This document shows, in pieces, positions 8,572-17,203 of a stretch of DNA of 52,217 bases (the first letter of the stretch is position 1; every line of letters starts with the position of its first letter). The position numbers were made by a program, and so were the translations under genes. Under the pieces are notes generated by a model. It was not told where the DNA came from. It made no database searches and saw nothing but the letters and a program-made list of their open reading frames with translations. Source of the stretch: a virus; IMG/VR virus record IMGVR_UViG_3300045284_000036, positions 1 through 52,217 of that record. The stretch is one strand, 5' to 3'.

Positions 8572-10011
8572 ATGGGCGCACTCAACATAATCAGTTCTTT
8601 TGCTGACCCTCTTAATCAGGATCAGGGTTCAGCCAAGCTTGTCAATTGCCGGGCTGTTGTACGCAGGCAGGAAGAACAAAAACTGTCAGGAATTCGTCTT
8701 GTTGGTTCTCCCGGTTTAAGCAAAGTCTGTAAGCCAACGACATCTTCATGCATCGTATTAAAACAGGCTCTAGGTACTGTATGGTCTGGTCATGCTGACG
8801 GTAGTATTTACAGCGGTGTTGAAACAGCTACCCCAGTTCTTAGGGGTACTGTTACAGTTGACCCTGTGTATCCGGTTATTCGTTTTGCTGAAGACCGTAC
8901 TGCACTAGCAATTGCGTCTAACGCCCCAAGTACTGCTGGTCTTGGTGGGACAGGTTACATAGCAACTATGAGTGCTGGCGTTCTTAACTGTAATTTTTTA
9001 GCTACAATCAATTTTGATCCTTCAGCTGTATGTAGCTTGGACAACTATACGATATGGGCTGCTGCGTCGAATTCCATAGGTACGCCGCCTCTCAATCAAT
9101 CTGATAAAATGTATTCGTCCAAACCCCTTGAGCCAGCTACAGTTATAGCTAATTCGTTTGCTACGGCTGAAGCCAGAGCGGACATGCTTTATGACGTAGT
9201 TACTATTGGACGCACGTTCTGGCCTTTTGGTACGCGTTCAATTGAGATGTGGTACAATCAAGGTGGCAGCGCAGATTTCGCTTTCACTTCCTTTACCAAT
9301 TCCATGCTTGAAGTAGGACTGGCGGCACGTCGCACGCTTGCCAATTTGCATGGAATAGTGATGTGGGTTGCGACAGACCGTCGTGTGTGGATGGGCAAAG
9401 GCCAGAGCGGTCAGCCGGTATCGTCTGGCTGGGTTGATTTGTTATTACAGCAAATCGATTTGCAAAAACTGACTGCGTATATGTACGCACAAGGTGGTGA
9501 TGAATTTTACGTACTTAGTATGGAAAAAGAGTGGTCCATTGAGTTAGCTATTTCCACTATGTCATGGGTTTACCGGCAAACGTATGGCCGCCCAGATCAT
9601 GCCGGTCGTTGTGCTTTGGAGCATAACAATGGCATTTGCTATGTTGGGCTGGATACCGGCGAGATATGTACAGTCAATCTGGCGACAGCTTCTGAACCAG
9701 CTGGCGTGATGCCACGATCTATCATAACGATGTGGATTGGATTGCAAGAATTACGTCATGCCATCAATCAAGTTGATATCACCAGTTACATGGGACCAGA
9801 CGCGGGGGCATTCACGCTTGATTGGTCAGAAGATCGCGCTATTACATGGCGAGGGCAGCGTACAATTACGTGGCCGGAACCGGGTGCTCGTCGCGCAGTT
9901 GCCAGAGCTATGGGTAGCTCCCGTCGCAGACAGCTAAGATTGCAGTACGGTGGTTCTAAAGCGCCATTCGAAATGGACGAATTTTTTGTTCAAGTCAGCG
10001 AAGGAAACTAA
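8572..10011 (+). CDS. gp10-like tail hub / packaged DNA stabilisation protein
   Basis: This 479-residue beta-rich protein resembles P22 gp10, which plugs the portal-adaptor channel and holds the fibres. Supporting segments are RLVGSPGLSKVC near the N-terminus, the WPFGTRSIEMWYNQGG strand pair at about residue 222 and a repeated WVATDRRVWMGKG blade motif. It directly abuts the gp4-like gene stop and its own stop overlaps the next start (TAATG). No lysis or enzymatic motif was seen. Confidence 0.8.
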   Translation: MGALNIISSFADPLNQDQGSAKLVNCRAVVRRQEEQKLSGIRLVGSPGLSKVCKPTTSSCIVLKQALGTVWSGHADGSIYSGVETATPVLRGTVTVDPVYPVIRFAEDRTALAIASNAPSTAGLGGTGYIATMSAGVLNCNFLATINFDPSAVCSLDNYTIWAAASNSIGTPPLNQSDKMYSSKPLEPATVIANSFATAEARADMLYDVVTIGRTFWPFGTRSIEMWYNQGGSADFAFTSFTNSMLEVGLAARRTLANLHGIVMWVATDRRVWMGKGQSGQPVSSGWVDLLLQQIDLQKLTAYMYAQGGDEFYVLSMEKEWSIELAISTMSWVYRQTYGRPDHAGRCALEHNNGICYVGLDTGEICTVNLATASEPAGVMPRSIITMWIGLQELRHAINQVDITSYMGPDAGAFTLDWSEDRAITWRGQRTITWPEPGARRAVARAMGSSRRRQLRLQYGGSKAPFEMDEFFVQVSEGN

Positions 10012-10235
10012 TGGCTGACATTAACAAAAGATACATCCCCCCGCCACCAGCGGAGTTTGCTACGAATGATCCGGTTTTTAACCGATGGCTTCATGACGTA
10101 ACCGGTCGTTCGCAACTCTTGAACGGAACCGTCGTACCTGATCCGAAACGAGGTATCAATGGTGACTGGTACTGCAACACAACGGCAAAACATATCTACG
10201 TCAAAATAGCTAACGCGTGGGTTCTGATAGTGTAG
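10011..10235 (+). CDS. Small tail-associated protein
   Basis: This 74-residue protein begins with PPPPAEFATNDPVFNRWLHDVTGR and ends in GDWYCNTTAKHIYVKIANAWVLIV. Such short proteins with a terminal YV..A..W segment follow hub genes in podoviruses. It starts on the hub stop codon (TAATG). The function is unknown. It converges with the VRR-NUC gene, with 26 bp of 3' overlap. Confidence 0.75.
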   Translation: MADINKRYIPPPPAEFATNDPVFNRWLHDVTGRSQLLNGTVVPDPKRGINGDWYCNTTAKHIYVKIANAWVLIV

Positions 10236-10545
10236 CCCACGGCCAATCATACGATCTTACAATTTCCTGAAATTCTTCGTATGACCGCGCGATGTGATAT
10301 CTGAAGCCACAATGCTCCCATCGCTTTTGAAAAAGCTTTTGTGGGTCTGACTGTCTGCCGTTGTCTTCTTTCAGTTCAATGGCAATGCCGTGACCGGGGA
10401 TGAACATCAGGAAGTCGGCCACACCCGGCACCACACCCATTCGCTTCAGCTTCATTGCAACAACAACGTCGCGTGGCTCACCGCTGGGAACGTGAAAGAT
10501 CAACAGATCAGGATAGTAAGTCTTGACCCATTGCCATGCCTTCAT
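10210..10545 (-). CDS. VRR-NUC domain nuclease
   Basis: This 111-residue protein has the compact VRR-NUC (PD-(D/E)XK superfamily) pattern. GVVPGVADFLMFIPGHGIAIELKEDNGRQS supplies the Asp and the E-x-K catalytic core, followed by Q..L.QKRWEHCGFRYHIARS. It probably acts on branched or nicked DNA during replication, as in related phage modules. I favour the ATG at 10545, 14 nt after the upstream gene; an ATG at 10671 would add 42 basic residues and overlap that gene by 113 bp. Confidence 0.83.
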   Translation of the reverse strand: MKAWQWVKTYYPDLLIFHVPSGEPRDVVVAMKLKRMGVVPGVADFLMFIPGHGIAIELKEDNGRQSDPQKLFQKRWEHCGFRYHIARSYEEFQEIVRSYDWPWATLSEPTR

Positions 10546-10558
10546 GTGTATTTCTCGT

Positions 10559-10768
10559 TCAGAAGAAATTCGGTGGGAAAAGTCCTTGGGCGACTGCTTC
10601 GCGCTCTCTGGCTTTGATCCAGCTTTCGACTGCGTCTTTGACGCCTTCCGCCCGGTCTTCAATCGCGTCATGGTTTCTTACCAGCCAATCAAGTCTTGCT
10701 GCCAAAGCAGCGCTTACCCTTGTTGAAATGACTACGGTTTGGTTGCCGCGTATCCTGCGTCTGGTCAT
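10559..10768 (-). CDS. Ribbon-helix-helix-like DNA-binding protein
   Basis: The 69-residue protein has a basic arm, a beta strand (TVVISTRVSAAL) and two helices, as in Arc/MetJ-type repressors. It is the first gene of a minus-strand pair with the VRR-NUC gene, and its promoter region carries an AGTGTATAC site. It may be a transcriptional repressor of the phage. The target is not known. Confidence 0.62.
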   Translation of the reverse strand: MTRRRIRGNQTVVISTRVSAALAARLDWLVRNHDAIEDRAEGVKDAVESWIKAREREAVAQGLFPPNFF

Positions 10769-10800
10769 GTTGCCATCTTCTGCTATACTCGGACCAATTT

Positions 10801-10813
10801 AGTGTATACAATG
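10801..10813. promoter_or_regulatory. GTGTATAC site in divergent promoter region
   Basis: AGTGTATACAATG lies between the divergent ribbon-helix-helix gene (-) and the injection protein gene (+). It is identical over 13 bp to the site at 6304-6316 in the portal/capsid intergenic region. It could be an operator or part of a promoter. Confidence 0.55.
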
Positions 10814-10828
10814 TAGAAAGTCAATGCA

Positions 10829-11638
10829 ATGGCAGACGACGGCATTCTTGGAGCCATTGGCAGTACACTAGGCGGATTGTTCGGCGGTCTTAGCAGTCTT
10901 GCATCAACGCAGGCTGGCGTAAGCGCTGTTGGTGATCTGACAAATATCGGTGCATCGCAAGTAGCTCCATACAATTTCACAGGCGCGAACTATCTTGGAC
11001 CGGCTGCCAGCCAACTGATAGGCGCAGGCTCTGGCGAGATTGGCATGGGGCGCATTGATGCTCCCTATCAAGCGCCAAACCTCTCTCACAACTTCATGGG
11101 AACGACGAGCGCGGACCCTGTGAACTTTCAAGACTTCGCCAAAAACTACAACACTTCCGAAGGTGCCAAGTACCTGATGGAGACCGCTTCGGCCACGCAG
11201 GATAATTCAGCAGCTGCCAAGGGCGGTCTTCTATCTGGTGCTAATCTCCGCGCTCAAACCACGCAGCAACTGGGTATCGCCAATCAGGATTTGATGCAGC
11301 AATACCAAGGTTATGCAGCGGGACAGCAGCAAGGCTGGCAGCAAAACATGCAGAGCCAGAACCAAGGCTTTCAGCAACAGCTGTCAACCGTGCAGGCAGA
11401 ACAGGCCGCTCAACAGCAAGACTTCCAGCAACGTGAGACTTCCTATCAGAATATGTACGGTCAGGAAGCTATGGGTCTTCAGGCTGGCATTGCTGAAGCA
11501 GGCACGTATGCGCAAGGTGCTCGCGCGATTGGACAGCTGTATCAAGGGCTGTCAAACTCGACCGGACAATCCGGCAGTTCGTTTGGCAGCGCGCTATCAA
11601 GTGTCTTTGGCGCTATTGGTAAAGCTTTTGGTCTGTAA
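10829..11638 (+). CDS. gp7-like DNA injection / internal head protein
   Basis: This 269-residue protein has a Gly/Ser-rich hydrophobic N-terminus (SLGGLFGG-type), a central region LLSGANLRAQTTQQLG and a Gln-rich coiled coil at about residues 150-215. It ends in a glycine-rich AIGKAFGL tail. This is the pattern of P22 gp7 ejection proteins, which leave the virion and help DNA cross the envelope. It has its own divergent promoter region and ends two bases from a convergent gene. Confidence 0.8.
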   Translation: MADDGILGAIGSTLGGLFGGLSSLASTQAGVSAVGDLTNIGASQVAPYNFTGANYLGPAASQLIGAGSGEIGMGRIDAPYQAPNLSHNFMGTTSADPVNFQDFAKNYNTSEGAKYLMETASATQDNSAAAKGGLLSGANLRAQTTQQLGIANQDLMQQYQGYAAGQQQGWQQNMQSQNQGFQQQLSTVQAEQAAQQQDFQQRETSYQNMYGQEAMGLQAGIAEAGTYAQGARAIGQLYQGLSNSTGQSGSSFGSALSSVFGAIGKAFGL

Positions 11639-11863
11639 TTATTTACGCCTCATTTTTAGTTCTCTTAAAACAGCTGAACGCATGAAGTCGCCTTGAAACT
11701 CGCCTTCTTTCAGCGCGTCATTAACACGCTTTAAAAATCCGGCAGGCATGCGGACAATCGTCTTGTCTGGAAACATCAGCGGGCGACCGTTGGGACGCTT
11801 CACTGCTTTCTTCTTTCTAATAGTGGTCTTCACTTCAGTTCCAATCCAGTTTTCCATTTTCAC
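11639..11863 (-). CDS. Small basic ribbon-helix-helix-like protein
   Basis: The 74-residue protein has a Lys-rich arm, a strand (KTIVRMPAGF) and helices (LKRVNDALKEGE and QGDFMRSAVLRELKMRR). This suggests a ribbon-helix-helix DNA binder. Its ATG overlaps the DNA polymerase stop (ATGA), so it is made together with polymerase. It is unrelated in detail to the similar-sized protein at 10559. Its role is unknown; an autoregulator or replication accessory is possible. Confidence 0.62.
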   Translation of the reverse strand: MKMENWIGTEVKTTIRKKKAVKRPNGRPLMFPDKTIVRMPAGFLKRVNDALKEGEFQGDFMRSAVLRELKMRRK

Positions 11864-13758
11864 TTCCTCATTCTCGGGGCACTATAGCCTTCTGCATCAA
11901 GCGGCAAGCCTTCAGTCCAGAAGCGTGGTCGCCGCATGATTGTACGCATTTGTTCTTCGCGTTGTTTCGCTACCTCTATTGGCGCTACCGCTATAATGCT
12001 ATCGTAAACGTCCAGAAGAAGTGTAGTATCCGGCATTTCTTTTTCGATATCGTCTTCGCAAGCGGTAAGAATATCTCTACACATACTCTGACAGGAGATT
12101 TCTAGCAAGCTGCCTCCAAAGACTTTCTGGGGCAGCATCGCGCCGAATTTGGCACGAAAGAACCCCATATTGCCTTCTTCATCTACAAAGACCGAATAAT
12201 GAGGGATGCTGCGGCCACTGGGGAGGGTCATCCAGATAGTAGTGCCGTCTTTCATCAGGGCAATCTTTCCAGCATAGAAAATCAGCCCCGGCTGTTCATA
12301 AAAGCAATTGTAAAAAGCGGTCTTCAGTTCACTCCAAAGGCGAACCAGTTGTGGATTGGCTCTGCGATAACTCGCAATGTCATCCTGCGCTTTCTGGTCA
12401 GTAATAGCCATTCCTATACGGCGCATGTGCGCCTTGTAGGTTTTCCATCCAAGTTGATAGTTGCCGCCTAGTGTTGTTGTCTTGCCGTCATACCGTTCTT
12501 TCGGATGGGTTTTTTCCGTTGCAGCTGTGGGCAAATTCCACATGGTGATGGCATTGTGCATATATAAGTCACCGCCATTGGCGAGGATGCCCAAACGTCC
12601 ACTGTCACCGGACTGCCACAAGGCCAAACGTAACTCTGCGTTCTTGAGGTCGTTATCAATAATCGCGTACCCGTTCGGCGCAACAATGCATCCGCGTAGT
12701 GCATCGGTGAGGGCTGTATTGTCATATTTGAACCCCGCTTTCAGGCCAGCTATGACTTCTTCAACTACGTACTTACGAGAAGGCCGCGCGATGTTAAACA
12801 TATTCGCGCCTTCTGATGTGCCGCGACCGGAGCGGGCACCATAGTATCGCGTGGCGTCTTTATACCACCCGCTGACATGGCGGTCCAAGAGTGCTTGCGC
12901 TTTCATTGGCGCGCTGCCGCCATTTTCTTGTACTACTTCCAGCACTACGCGAACGTCAGGATGTAGTTCCGGGTTATCCAGTGCCTCTGCAATTTCGTGT
13001 TTCTTCGTACCTGTTAGCTTGGCTACGCGGGGAAACTCATTAGCCCAATTCAAAATACGTTGACGCTGCGTGACCGCTGTAACAGTGTTGCCGGTAATCT
13101 CCCGCAATATTGTGGACGCTTCGCTTTCAATTTCGGAACGTCGCAAGGCAATGGCGGTCGCCAGTTCAATATCAATTGGTAGCCCAATATCATTCTTGCG
13201 CCATGACCGTTCGAATATCTTGCGTTCATCCGGGTTGAGTTCTGGCAGCTGTTGATGGGCGGTCATCAGGCAGTTGGTATCCTGAATGTTGTATTTGAGA
13301 AGTTCGCGAAACGTTTGTATGTCTTCGTGAAACTTTCCGTCGCGTCCGGGCTTGCATGTTTTCATGACCAAAGCCCGGCCAGCTGGATCTTTACCTCTGA
13401 GGTTCAGAGCCATGCACAATTCGTCCAGACCACCCGGCAGCGACAGCGATTGCGCTCGCGCCATGGTGCAGGAAACCTTTGAGACCGGAATGTCTAGAAA
13501 AGGGTTCTGACCCTTCAGAATGTTCACGTCGAAACCGGCGTGATGGGCAACGACGCGGTTGCAAGCGTACAGATCAGCAAACAGTTGTGAAATTGGATGG
13601 TCCCCAACTGTTGGGTGTACTGGACAGGCAGTTTTCATGGTACCGTTAAAATACCAGACTGCCGTTGTGATCTGAGTGGAAGGATCTAAAGCGTAGCGGC
13701 GAGCACCGGCAGCTTTCAGGTCCACTCTGGAACGGGTCTCTAGGTCAACGAACAGCAT
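11860..13758 (-). CDS. Family A DNA polymerase with 3'-5' exonuclease domain
   Basis: This 632-residue replicative polymerase has exonuclease motifs VDLETRS (Asp5, Glu7), HHAGFD (Asp77) and YNIQDTNCL (Asp160). In the palm, motif A reads DLKNAELR (Asp370, Glu375) and motif B lies at about residues 422-436 (GKTTTLGGNYQLG). Motif C reads VYDSI (585-587) where family A normally has VHDEI/V. The C-terminus PRFWTEGLPLDAEG...RMRK matches the phage clade that co-occurs with DUF2800 and DUF2815 genes. Start ATG is preceded by GAGGT. A strong terminator precedes the gene. Confidence 0.9.
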   Translation of the reverse strand: MLFVDLETRSRVDLKAAGARRYALDPSTQITTAVWYFNGTMKTACPVHPTVGDHPISQLFADLYACNRVVAHHAGFDVNILKGQNPFLDIPVSKVSCTMARAQSLSLPGGLDELCMALNLRGKDPAGRALVMKTCKPGRDGKFHEDIQTFRELLKYNIQDTNCLMTAHQQLPELNPDERKIFERSWRKNDIGLPIDIELATAIALRRSEIESEASTILREITGNTVTAVTQRQRILNWANEFPRVAKLTGTKKHEIAEALDNPELHPDVRVVLEVVQENGGSAPMKAQALLDRHVSGWYKDATRYYGARSGRGTSEGANMFNIARPSRKYVVEEVIAGLKAGFKYDNTALTDALRGCIVAPNGYAIIDNDLKNAELRLALWQSGDSGRLGILANGGDLYMHNAITMWNLPTAATEKTHPKERYDGKTTTLGGNYQLGWKTYKAHMRRIGMAITDQKAQDDIASYRRANPQLVRLWSELKTAFYNCFYEQPGLIFYAGKIALMKDGTTIWMTLPSGRSIPHYSVFVDEEGNMGFFRAKFGAMLPQKVFGGSLLEISCQSMCRDILTACEDDIEKEMPDTTLLLDVYDSIIAVAPIEVAKQREEQMRTIMRRPRFWTEGLPLDAEGYSAPRMRK

Positions 13759-13770
13759 GGGTACCTCATA

Positions 13771-13808
13771 AAAAAACCTCCGGTGACTTGGGGGAAGCCA
13801 CCGGAGGT
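13771..13808 (-). terminator. Intrinsic terminator between SSB and DNA polymerase genes
   Basis: A perfect 10-bp stem (ACCTCCGGTG with CACCGGAGGT) and a 13-nt loop are followed on the minus strand by seven T residues. It sits between the SSB stop and the polymerase start, so polymerase expression should be attenuated relative to SSB. Confidence 0.85.
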
Positions 13809-13821
13809 CATCCCGTAGTGC

Positions 13822-14646
13822 CTACTGGCGCGGCGGGAAGCCGGTGGGCGCGTTAAACCCACCGGGAGTAGCAAAGCCATTGCCCGCTGGCGGCTGCACA
13901 GGCGACGGCGCGAAGCCCGTCTGTGGCCCATTAGAAGGGGACGCAAACCCAGCTTGCGGATGTGGCGTCATAAATGGCCCCGTCGCAGTCTGGACGACAG
14001 CCGGTACCGGTGTCGGGGCAAATCCGAAACCCTGTTGCGGTGCGCCGCCGCCCCCAAACCCGGTCACGTTCAGCCCTTGGGCCTTGGCACCCGCCATCAG
14101 TTCAGCGGCACTGACCGAAGTACCAATGACGATTTCTTCGCCGGGAGCCATGAACATGACTTTGTTAAGGTAACACTTGACACCACGGGGGTCATTCATC
14201 TTGACCGCCAGCGCCGTACCTATGGCAACGTAGTCGCCATTTTTGACTTCAGCTTGGTTTCTCAAAGGGGTTGGTACCCCGTTCTGAACCATGGTGACTT
14301 CAATGGCTGACGTAGATGAACCGGTCAGCAACCACTGACCTTTGCGCCACTCTGCCGGTGCTCTGCCAGCTTCGTTTACATCGCCGTCCTTAATCGGCCA
14401 CTGAACTTGCTGGAACGGCACATGCGACAGCGCCGCAGTATACAGTTCTTGACAGGCACGGGTGAAGTCGGCCAGAGCCGGTTCTTCAAACCAGTTTGCA
14501 CGGGTTTTCTTGATAATGACCGAAGCCAGATAGTTGGGCTTCTCGGTGGGCTTACCCATGTATTCGCGGGAAGGTATCCACAAGTTACGCATGCCGATAA
14601 TGCGGGCGTCATAGATAGCAGCGGTCTTATAAACACGTCCAGCCAT
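13822..14646 (-). CDS. Single-stranded DNA-binding protein, DUF2815-like
   Basis: The 274-residue protein has an OB-fold-like N-terminal two thirds (YLASVIIKKTRANWFEEP; KNGDYVAIGTALAVKMND; VKCYLNKVMFMAPGE). The last 85 residues are a Pro/Gly/Phe-rich disordered tail, as expected for T7 gp2.5-like SSBs. DUF2815 proteins commonly accompany family A polymerase and DUF2800 nuclease in phage replication modules. It has a well-formed promoter and GGAG ribosome site upstream. The tail lacks the acidic end typical of SSB. Confidence 0.83.
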   Translation of the reverse strand: MAGRVYKTAAIYDARIIGMRNLWIPSREYMGKPTEKPNYLASVIIKKTRANWFEEPALADFTRACQELYTAALSHVPFQQVQWPIKDGDVNEAGRAPAEWRKGQWLLTGSSTSAIEVTMVQNGVPTPLRNQAEVKNGDYVAIGTALAVKMNDPRGVKCYLNKVMFMAPGEEIVIGTSVSAAELMAGAKAQGLNVTGFGGGGAPQQGFGFAPTPVPAVVQTATGPFMTPHPQAGFASPSNGPQTGFAPSPVQPPAGNGFATPGGFNAPTGFPPRQ

Positions 14647-14685
14647 GTGAATTCTCCATTCAAGAGTTCAAAGTTCAGCGATAGC

Positions 14686-14714
14686 ATTATCGTATAGTAA
14701 AGTTAGACTGTCAA
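14686..14714 (-). promoter_or_regulatory. Sigma70-like promoter of the SSB gene
   Basis: On the minus strand TTGACA, 17 nt and GATAAT form a near-consensus promoter. The -10 is embedded in an imperfect palindrome reading CGATAGCATTATCG on the plus strand, similar to elements at other minus-strand promoters. Confidence 0.75.
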
Positions 14715-14914
14715 GTCCACTTCATACGTCCGTTTTTCGACGGCATCTTGAAACGGTAGTACACTTTCTTGTCTTCTACGATACGTTCAGCTTTGCCAGC
14801 TTTAATAAGCTTGTTGATGCGCCGCCGCACATCCCACCCAGTAGGTTCTGTCTTGTATTCCATGTCAGTGAGGAAGTAACAAAGTTCATTCCAGCGAAAT
14901 GTGTGAGTAGTCAT
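14711..14914 (-). CDS. Small winged-helix-like protein
   Basis: The 67-residue protein reads as helix, helix, wing: FRWNELCYFLTDMEYKT, then GWDVRRRINKLIKAGKAERI and VEDKKVYYRFKM. This fits a minimal winged helix-turn-helix. The ATG is preceded by AGGGAGC. It ends at the -35 of the SSB promoter. A regulatory role is possible, but no target is known. Confidence 0.65.
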   Translation of the reverse strand: MTTHTFRWNELCYFLTDMEYKTEPTGWDVRRRINKLIKAGKAERIVEDKKVYYRFKMPSKNGRMKWT

Positions 14915-14983
14915 GTCAAATGCTCCCTATTAGGTTTCGAAAAATTTTTCCCAAAAAATTCTTCATTTTCAGCTTCCCACAAA

Positions 14984-16009
14984 TCAATAGCTTGCTTTCA
15001 TTTCCGGCTCTGGCTTGTGGCTAGCAATGGTCGCGTACATTTCGGCTTCAGCCGACAGTTTCTTTGCGGCAGCCGGGGTGACCGGCTTGACGCCTTTGAC
15101 GCCATGTAGCTGGTAGAGTTTTTCAGCGGCTTGACGTTCGTCATTCCAAGCCTGCCATTTACGGCTGGGCTTGAGTTCGGCCCCATCAACGACTGCGCCG
15201 TTCTTGAGGCGATTGGTCAATTCTGCTTCCAGATTTTCTTTCATGTCGCTGACCCCGCGAATGATCCGCAACATGCGCAATAATTCAATTGGCAGTAACG
15301 TGTCAGGATTGCGTGAGATAGCGCCCATCAGGAAGCCTGCGTCTTGCAACATGGCCGGGCAATTTGAGAAGGCAGCACACCAGCGGCACTGTGGACCGGG
15401 TATCGGTGGTCCCGTATAGGCTATGGCGTTCAGCACTTGTTGCCGGTGCGCTTCGACTTCAGCGCGGGTGTGAAGGTGCTGTTTGAAACCTTCCTCTTGC
15501 TCGTTATTTATCTTGTTCATCCAGCTATTGGGCTGGAAGATAACAAGCCTGAACCATTGCGCAGCCGGATATTTATCAAGAAACGTTGCTGCATAAGTCA
15601 GCATTTGCTTGTTATCTTTGGCTTCAACATCCCAGCTGCCGTTCTTGTAATCAACGACCGTGATAACATCTTGTGCGATGTGCCCAACGTCCAACTGGCC
15701 CCAGCATCCCTTTGTCAGAAAAACGCGTTCTTCAATAAACATAAGACCGCCGCCTAACTGTTTTATGAAGTCTTGCATACGCGCTGCAACTTCGTGGTCT
15801 GCCATGTTCTTTGATGGCGATAACCACGGTGCCGGTGGCGGCGGCAGTTCGCCTGTACGTAAAGATTTTTCAATGACAGTATGAACGCGTGAACCTTCGA
15901 TAGCTGCCGGGCTTGGCCGTTGCGGCAAGCCTTGAGAAAGCGTGGCGGATGCCGGGCATTTAAGCCAACGGTCACAAGATGATGGTGCCCAGATTGCATG
16001 TTGGTTCAT
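14984..16009 (-). CDS. DUF2800 PD-(D/E)XK nuclease (RecB/Cas4-like)
   Basis: This 341-residue protein has an N-terminal signature of the SSCDRWLKCPASATLS type, then GSRVHTVIEKSL. The catalytic part holds FLTKGCWGQLDVGHI and VVDYKNGSWDVEA (D...D-Y-K). A Cys cluster, CRWCAAFSNCPAM, fits an iron-sulfur or zinc site as in Cas4/AddB-like nucleases. The start is the ATG at 16009, which overlaps the stop of the small upstream gene (ATGA); the ATG at 16021 is less favoured. It probably processes DNA ends in replication or recombination. Confidence 0.85.
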   Translation of the reverse strand: MNQHAIWAPSSCDRWLKCPASATLSQGLPQRPSPAAIEGSRVHTVIEKSLRTGELPPPPAPWLSPSKNMADHEVAARMQDFIKQLGGGLMFIEERVFLTKGCWGQLDVGHIAQDVITVVDYKNGSWDVEAKDNKQMLTYAATFLDKYPAAQWFRLVIFQPNSWMNKINNEQEEGFKQHLHTRAEVEAHRQQVLNAIAYTGPPIPGPQCRWCAAFSNCPAMLQDAGFLMGAISRNPDTLLPIELLRMLRIIRGVSDMKENLEAELTNRLKNGAVVDGAELKPSRKWQAWNDERQAAEKLYQLHGVKGVKPVTPAAAKKLSAEAEMYATIASHKPEPEMKASY

Positions 16010-16149
16010 GATTTCTCCCACGGAAATTCTTCAAGTGCTTCGTTGGCAACTAGAACCATATTCTTGATGATTTTGCGTAACTCACTAGAAGTCATTGTCG
16101 TAATATCAACGTCTTGCCAGCTAGCGATGACTTGCAACGCTACTCGCAT
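16006..16149 (-). CDS. 47-residue hypothetical protein
   Basis: A small frame starts at ATG 16149 (MRVALQVIASWQDVDITTM) and ends in EALEEFPWEKS. Its TGA overlaps the DUF2800 start (ATGA), and it begins 9 nt after the upstream gene ends. This tight fit supports a real, coupled gene. It is predicted to be amphipathic and helical. The function is unknown. Confidence 0.6.
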   Translation of the reverse strand: MRVALQVIASWQDVDITTMTSSELRKIIKNMVLVANEALEEFPWEKS

Positions 16150-16157
16150 TTTCTCGG

Positions 16158-16457
16158 TCACTTGCCGCGCTCCTGCGTAATGGTGAAATCGCCAGTCAGA
16201 ATAATTTCGCTGCCAATTTCTGGGACCGGTGCGAAGGCGGCGCGGTACTTTGCAATCAGCATGTCCGAAGTCTTATAGAACGGGACCGCCGTGCTTTCCG
16301 TGGCGTGCTGCCAAACGATATCGACCAGTAACCGCAGATTGGCATCATCGGTACGCAGCGCCGCCTCCAGCGCCTCAATGTGGGCGGCGGCTTCAAGCGC
16401 CAGTTTTTCGCTTAACGGCCATTCCCGCAATCGCTCAACTATTCGACGGTCGTTCAT
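16158..16457 (-). CDS. Hypothetical protein
   Basis: The 99-residue protein has an N-terminal helical half (RIVERLREWPLSEKLALEAAAHIEALEAAL) resembling the coiled, Ala/Glu-rich segments of small phage early proteins. A short beta segment ends it. The start overlaps the stop of the upstream gene by 4 nt. No family was recognised. Confidence 0.68.
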   Translation of the reverse strand: MNDRRIVERLREWPLSEKLALEAAAHIEALEAALRTDDANLRLLVDIVWQHATESTAVPFYKTSDMLIAKYRAAFAPVPEIGSEIILTGDFTITQERGK

Positions 16458-16714
16458 CTATCATACTCTCGCTGTACCGTTGGCATCATTGTCCGGTAAG
16501 CTATTTCACACATTTGAACGAACGTATCTTCGTCCATCTCCATGACGAAAGCCGCTCTTATCAATTCGTAAATTAGCGCGCTCAATACGATGCCGACTGT
16601 TTCTCCGTTATCAACATCGGCTACCCTGCATGTTGATGCCGTGTCGCTAATGATGGTTCGCAGCCTTCGCGCAAAGTGCTGTTCTAGATCCCTGAGTATT
16701 CTATCTTGAGACAT
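16454..16714 (-). CDS. Hypothetical protein
   Basis: This 86-residue, mostly helical protein contains ILRDLEQHFARRLRTIISD and TVGIVLSALIYELIRAAFVMEMDEDTF. The hydrophobic stretch could pack in a soluble bundle. It is the first gene after a hairpin terminator, and its end is coupled to the next gene. No known family or motif was recognised. Confidence 0.68.
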   Translation of the reverse strand: MSQDRILRDLEQHFARRLRTIISDTASTCRVADVDNGETVGIVLSALIYELIRAAFVMEMDEDTFVQMCEIAYRTMMPTVQREYDR

Positions 16715-16731
16715 AGTGCCCTCTTGAAAAG

Positions 16732-16758
16732 CAGGGGAGGCATTTGCGCCCTCCCCTG
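16732..16758 (-). terminator. Hairpin, probable terminator or attenuator
   Basis: A perfect 9-bp stem (CAGGGGAGG with CCTCCCCTG) has a 9-nt loop. On the minus strand it is followed by CTTTTC, a short T run. It lies between two minus-strand genes. Confidence 0.6.
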
Positions 16759-16789
16759 TAGTTGTTCGCCGGATAACGTGGCGAATTTC

Positions 16790-17176
16790 TTAGCCAACAA
16801 GCCGTGGCGGTGCGTATGAAAGAAGACCCCACTTACCTTCAGCATGTTGACGGTATCTGCTAGGATTTTTCTTGAAGCCGTTTATAATTTGCTTTTCTGC
16901 AATTTCGTTACTGCTTGCCAGACGTACTCCGCGCTCTCTTAGAGGTTCGATCAAGTCTGCCGGAAGTTTCGGACTGTCTTTGACCAAATCTCTAAGATGA
17001 TTGCCGAAAGAAACATTCAAGTTGTTGACTACTCCGCGTTTCTTGACCGGCAGCGGTTTTGCTATTTCGAACATCGTTGAAACGATGCTGACAAATTTCT
17101 CGCCGTCTTCTGGACTGAGTTTGAACTTGCTGATGGCACTGATGGCTTCGCTTAGTTGGTCATACTCTGTAGTCAT
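16790..17176 (-). CDS. Hypothetical protein
   Basis: This 128-residue protein starts MTTEYDQLSEAISAISKFKL, followed by a basic middle (KKRGVVNNLNVSFGNHLRDL) and a C-terminus KNPSRYRQHAEGKWGLLSYAPP. I chose the ATG at 17176 because GGGAGGT lies just upstream; a longer reading would run through the terminator at 17204-17223. It sits between replication genes. No family was recognised. Confidence 0.7.
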   Translation of the reverse strand: MTTEYDQLSEAISAISKFKLSPEDGEKFVSIVSTMFEIAKPLPVKKRGVVNNLNVSFGNHLRDLVKDSPKLPADLIEPLRERGVRLASSNEIAEKQIINGFKKNPSRYRQHAEGKWGLLSYAPPRLVG

Positions 17177-17203
17177 GGTTACCTCCCGCTTTAGAAAAAG
17201 AAA

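Noticed and set aside
13954-14310. Plus-strand frames opposite the SSB gene
   Set aside because: They are shadows of the Pro/Gly-rich SSB tail and lack ribosome sites.
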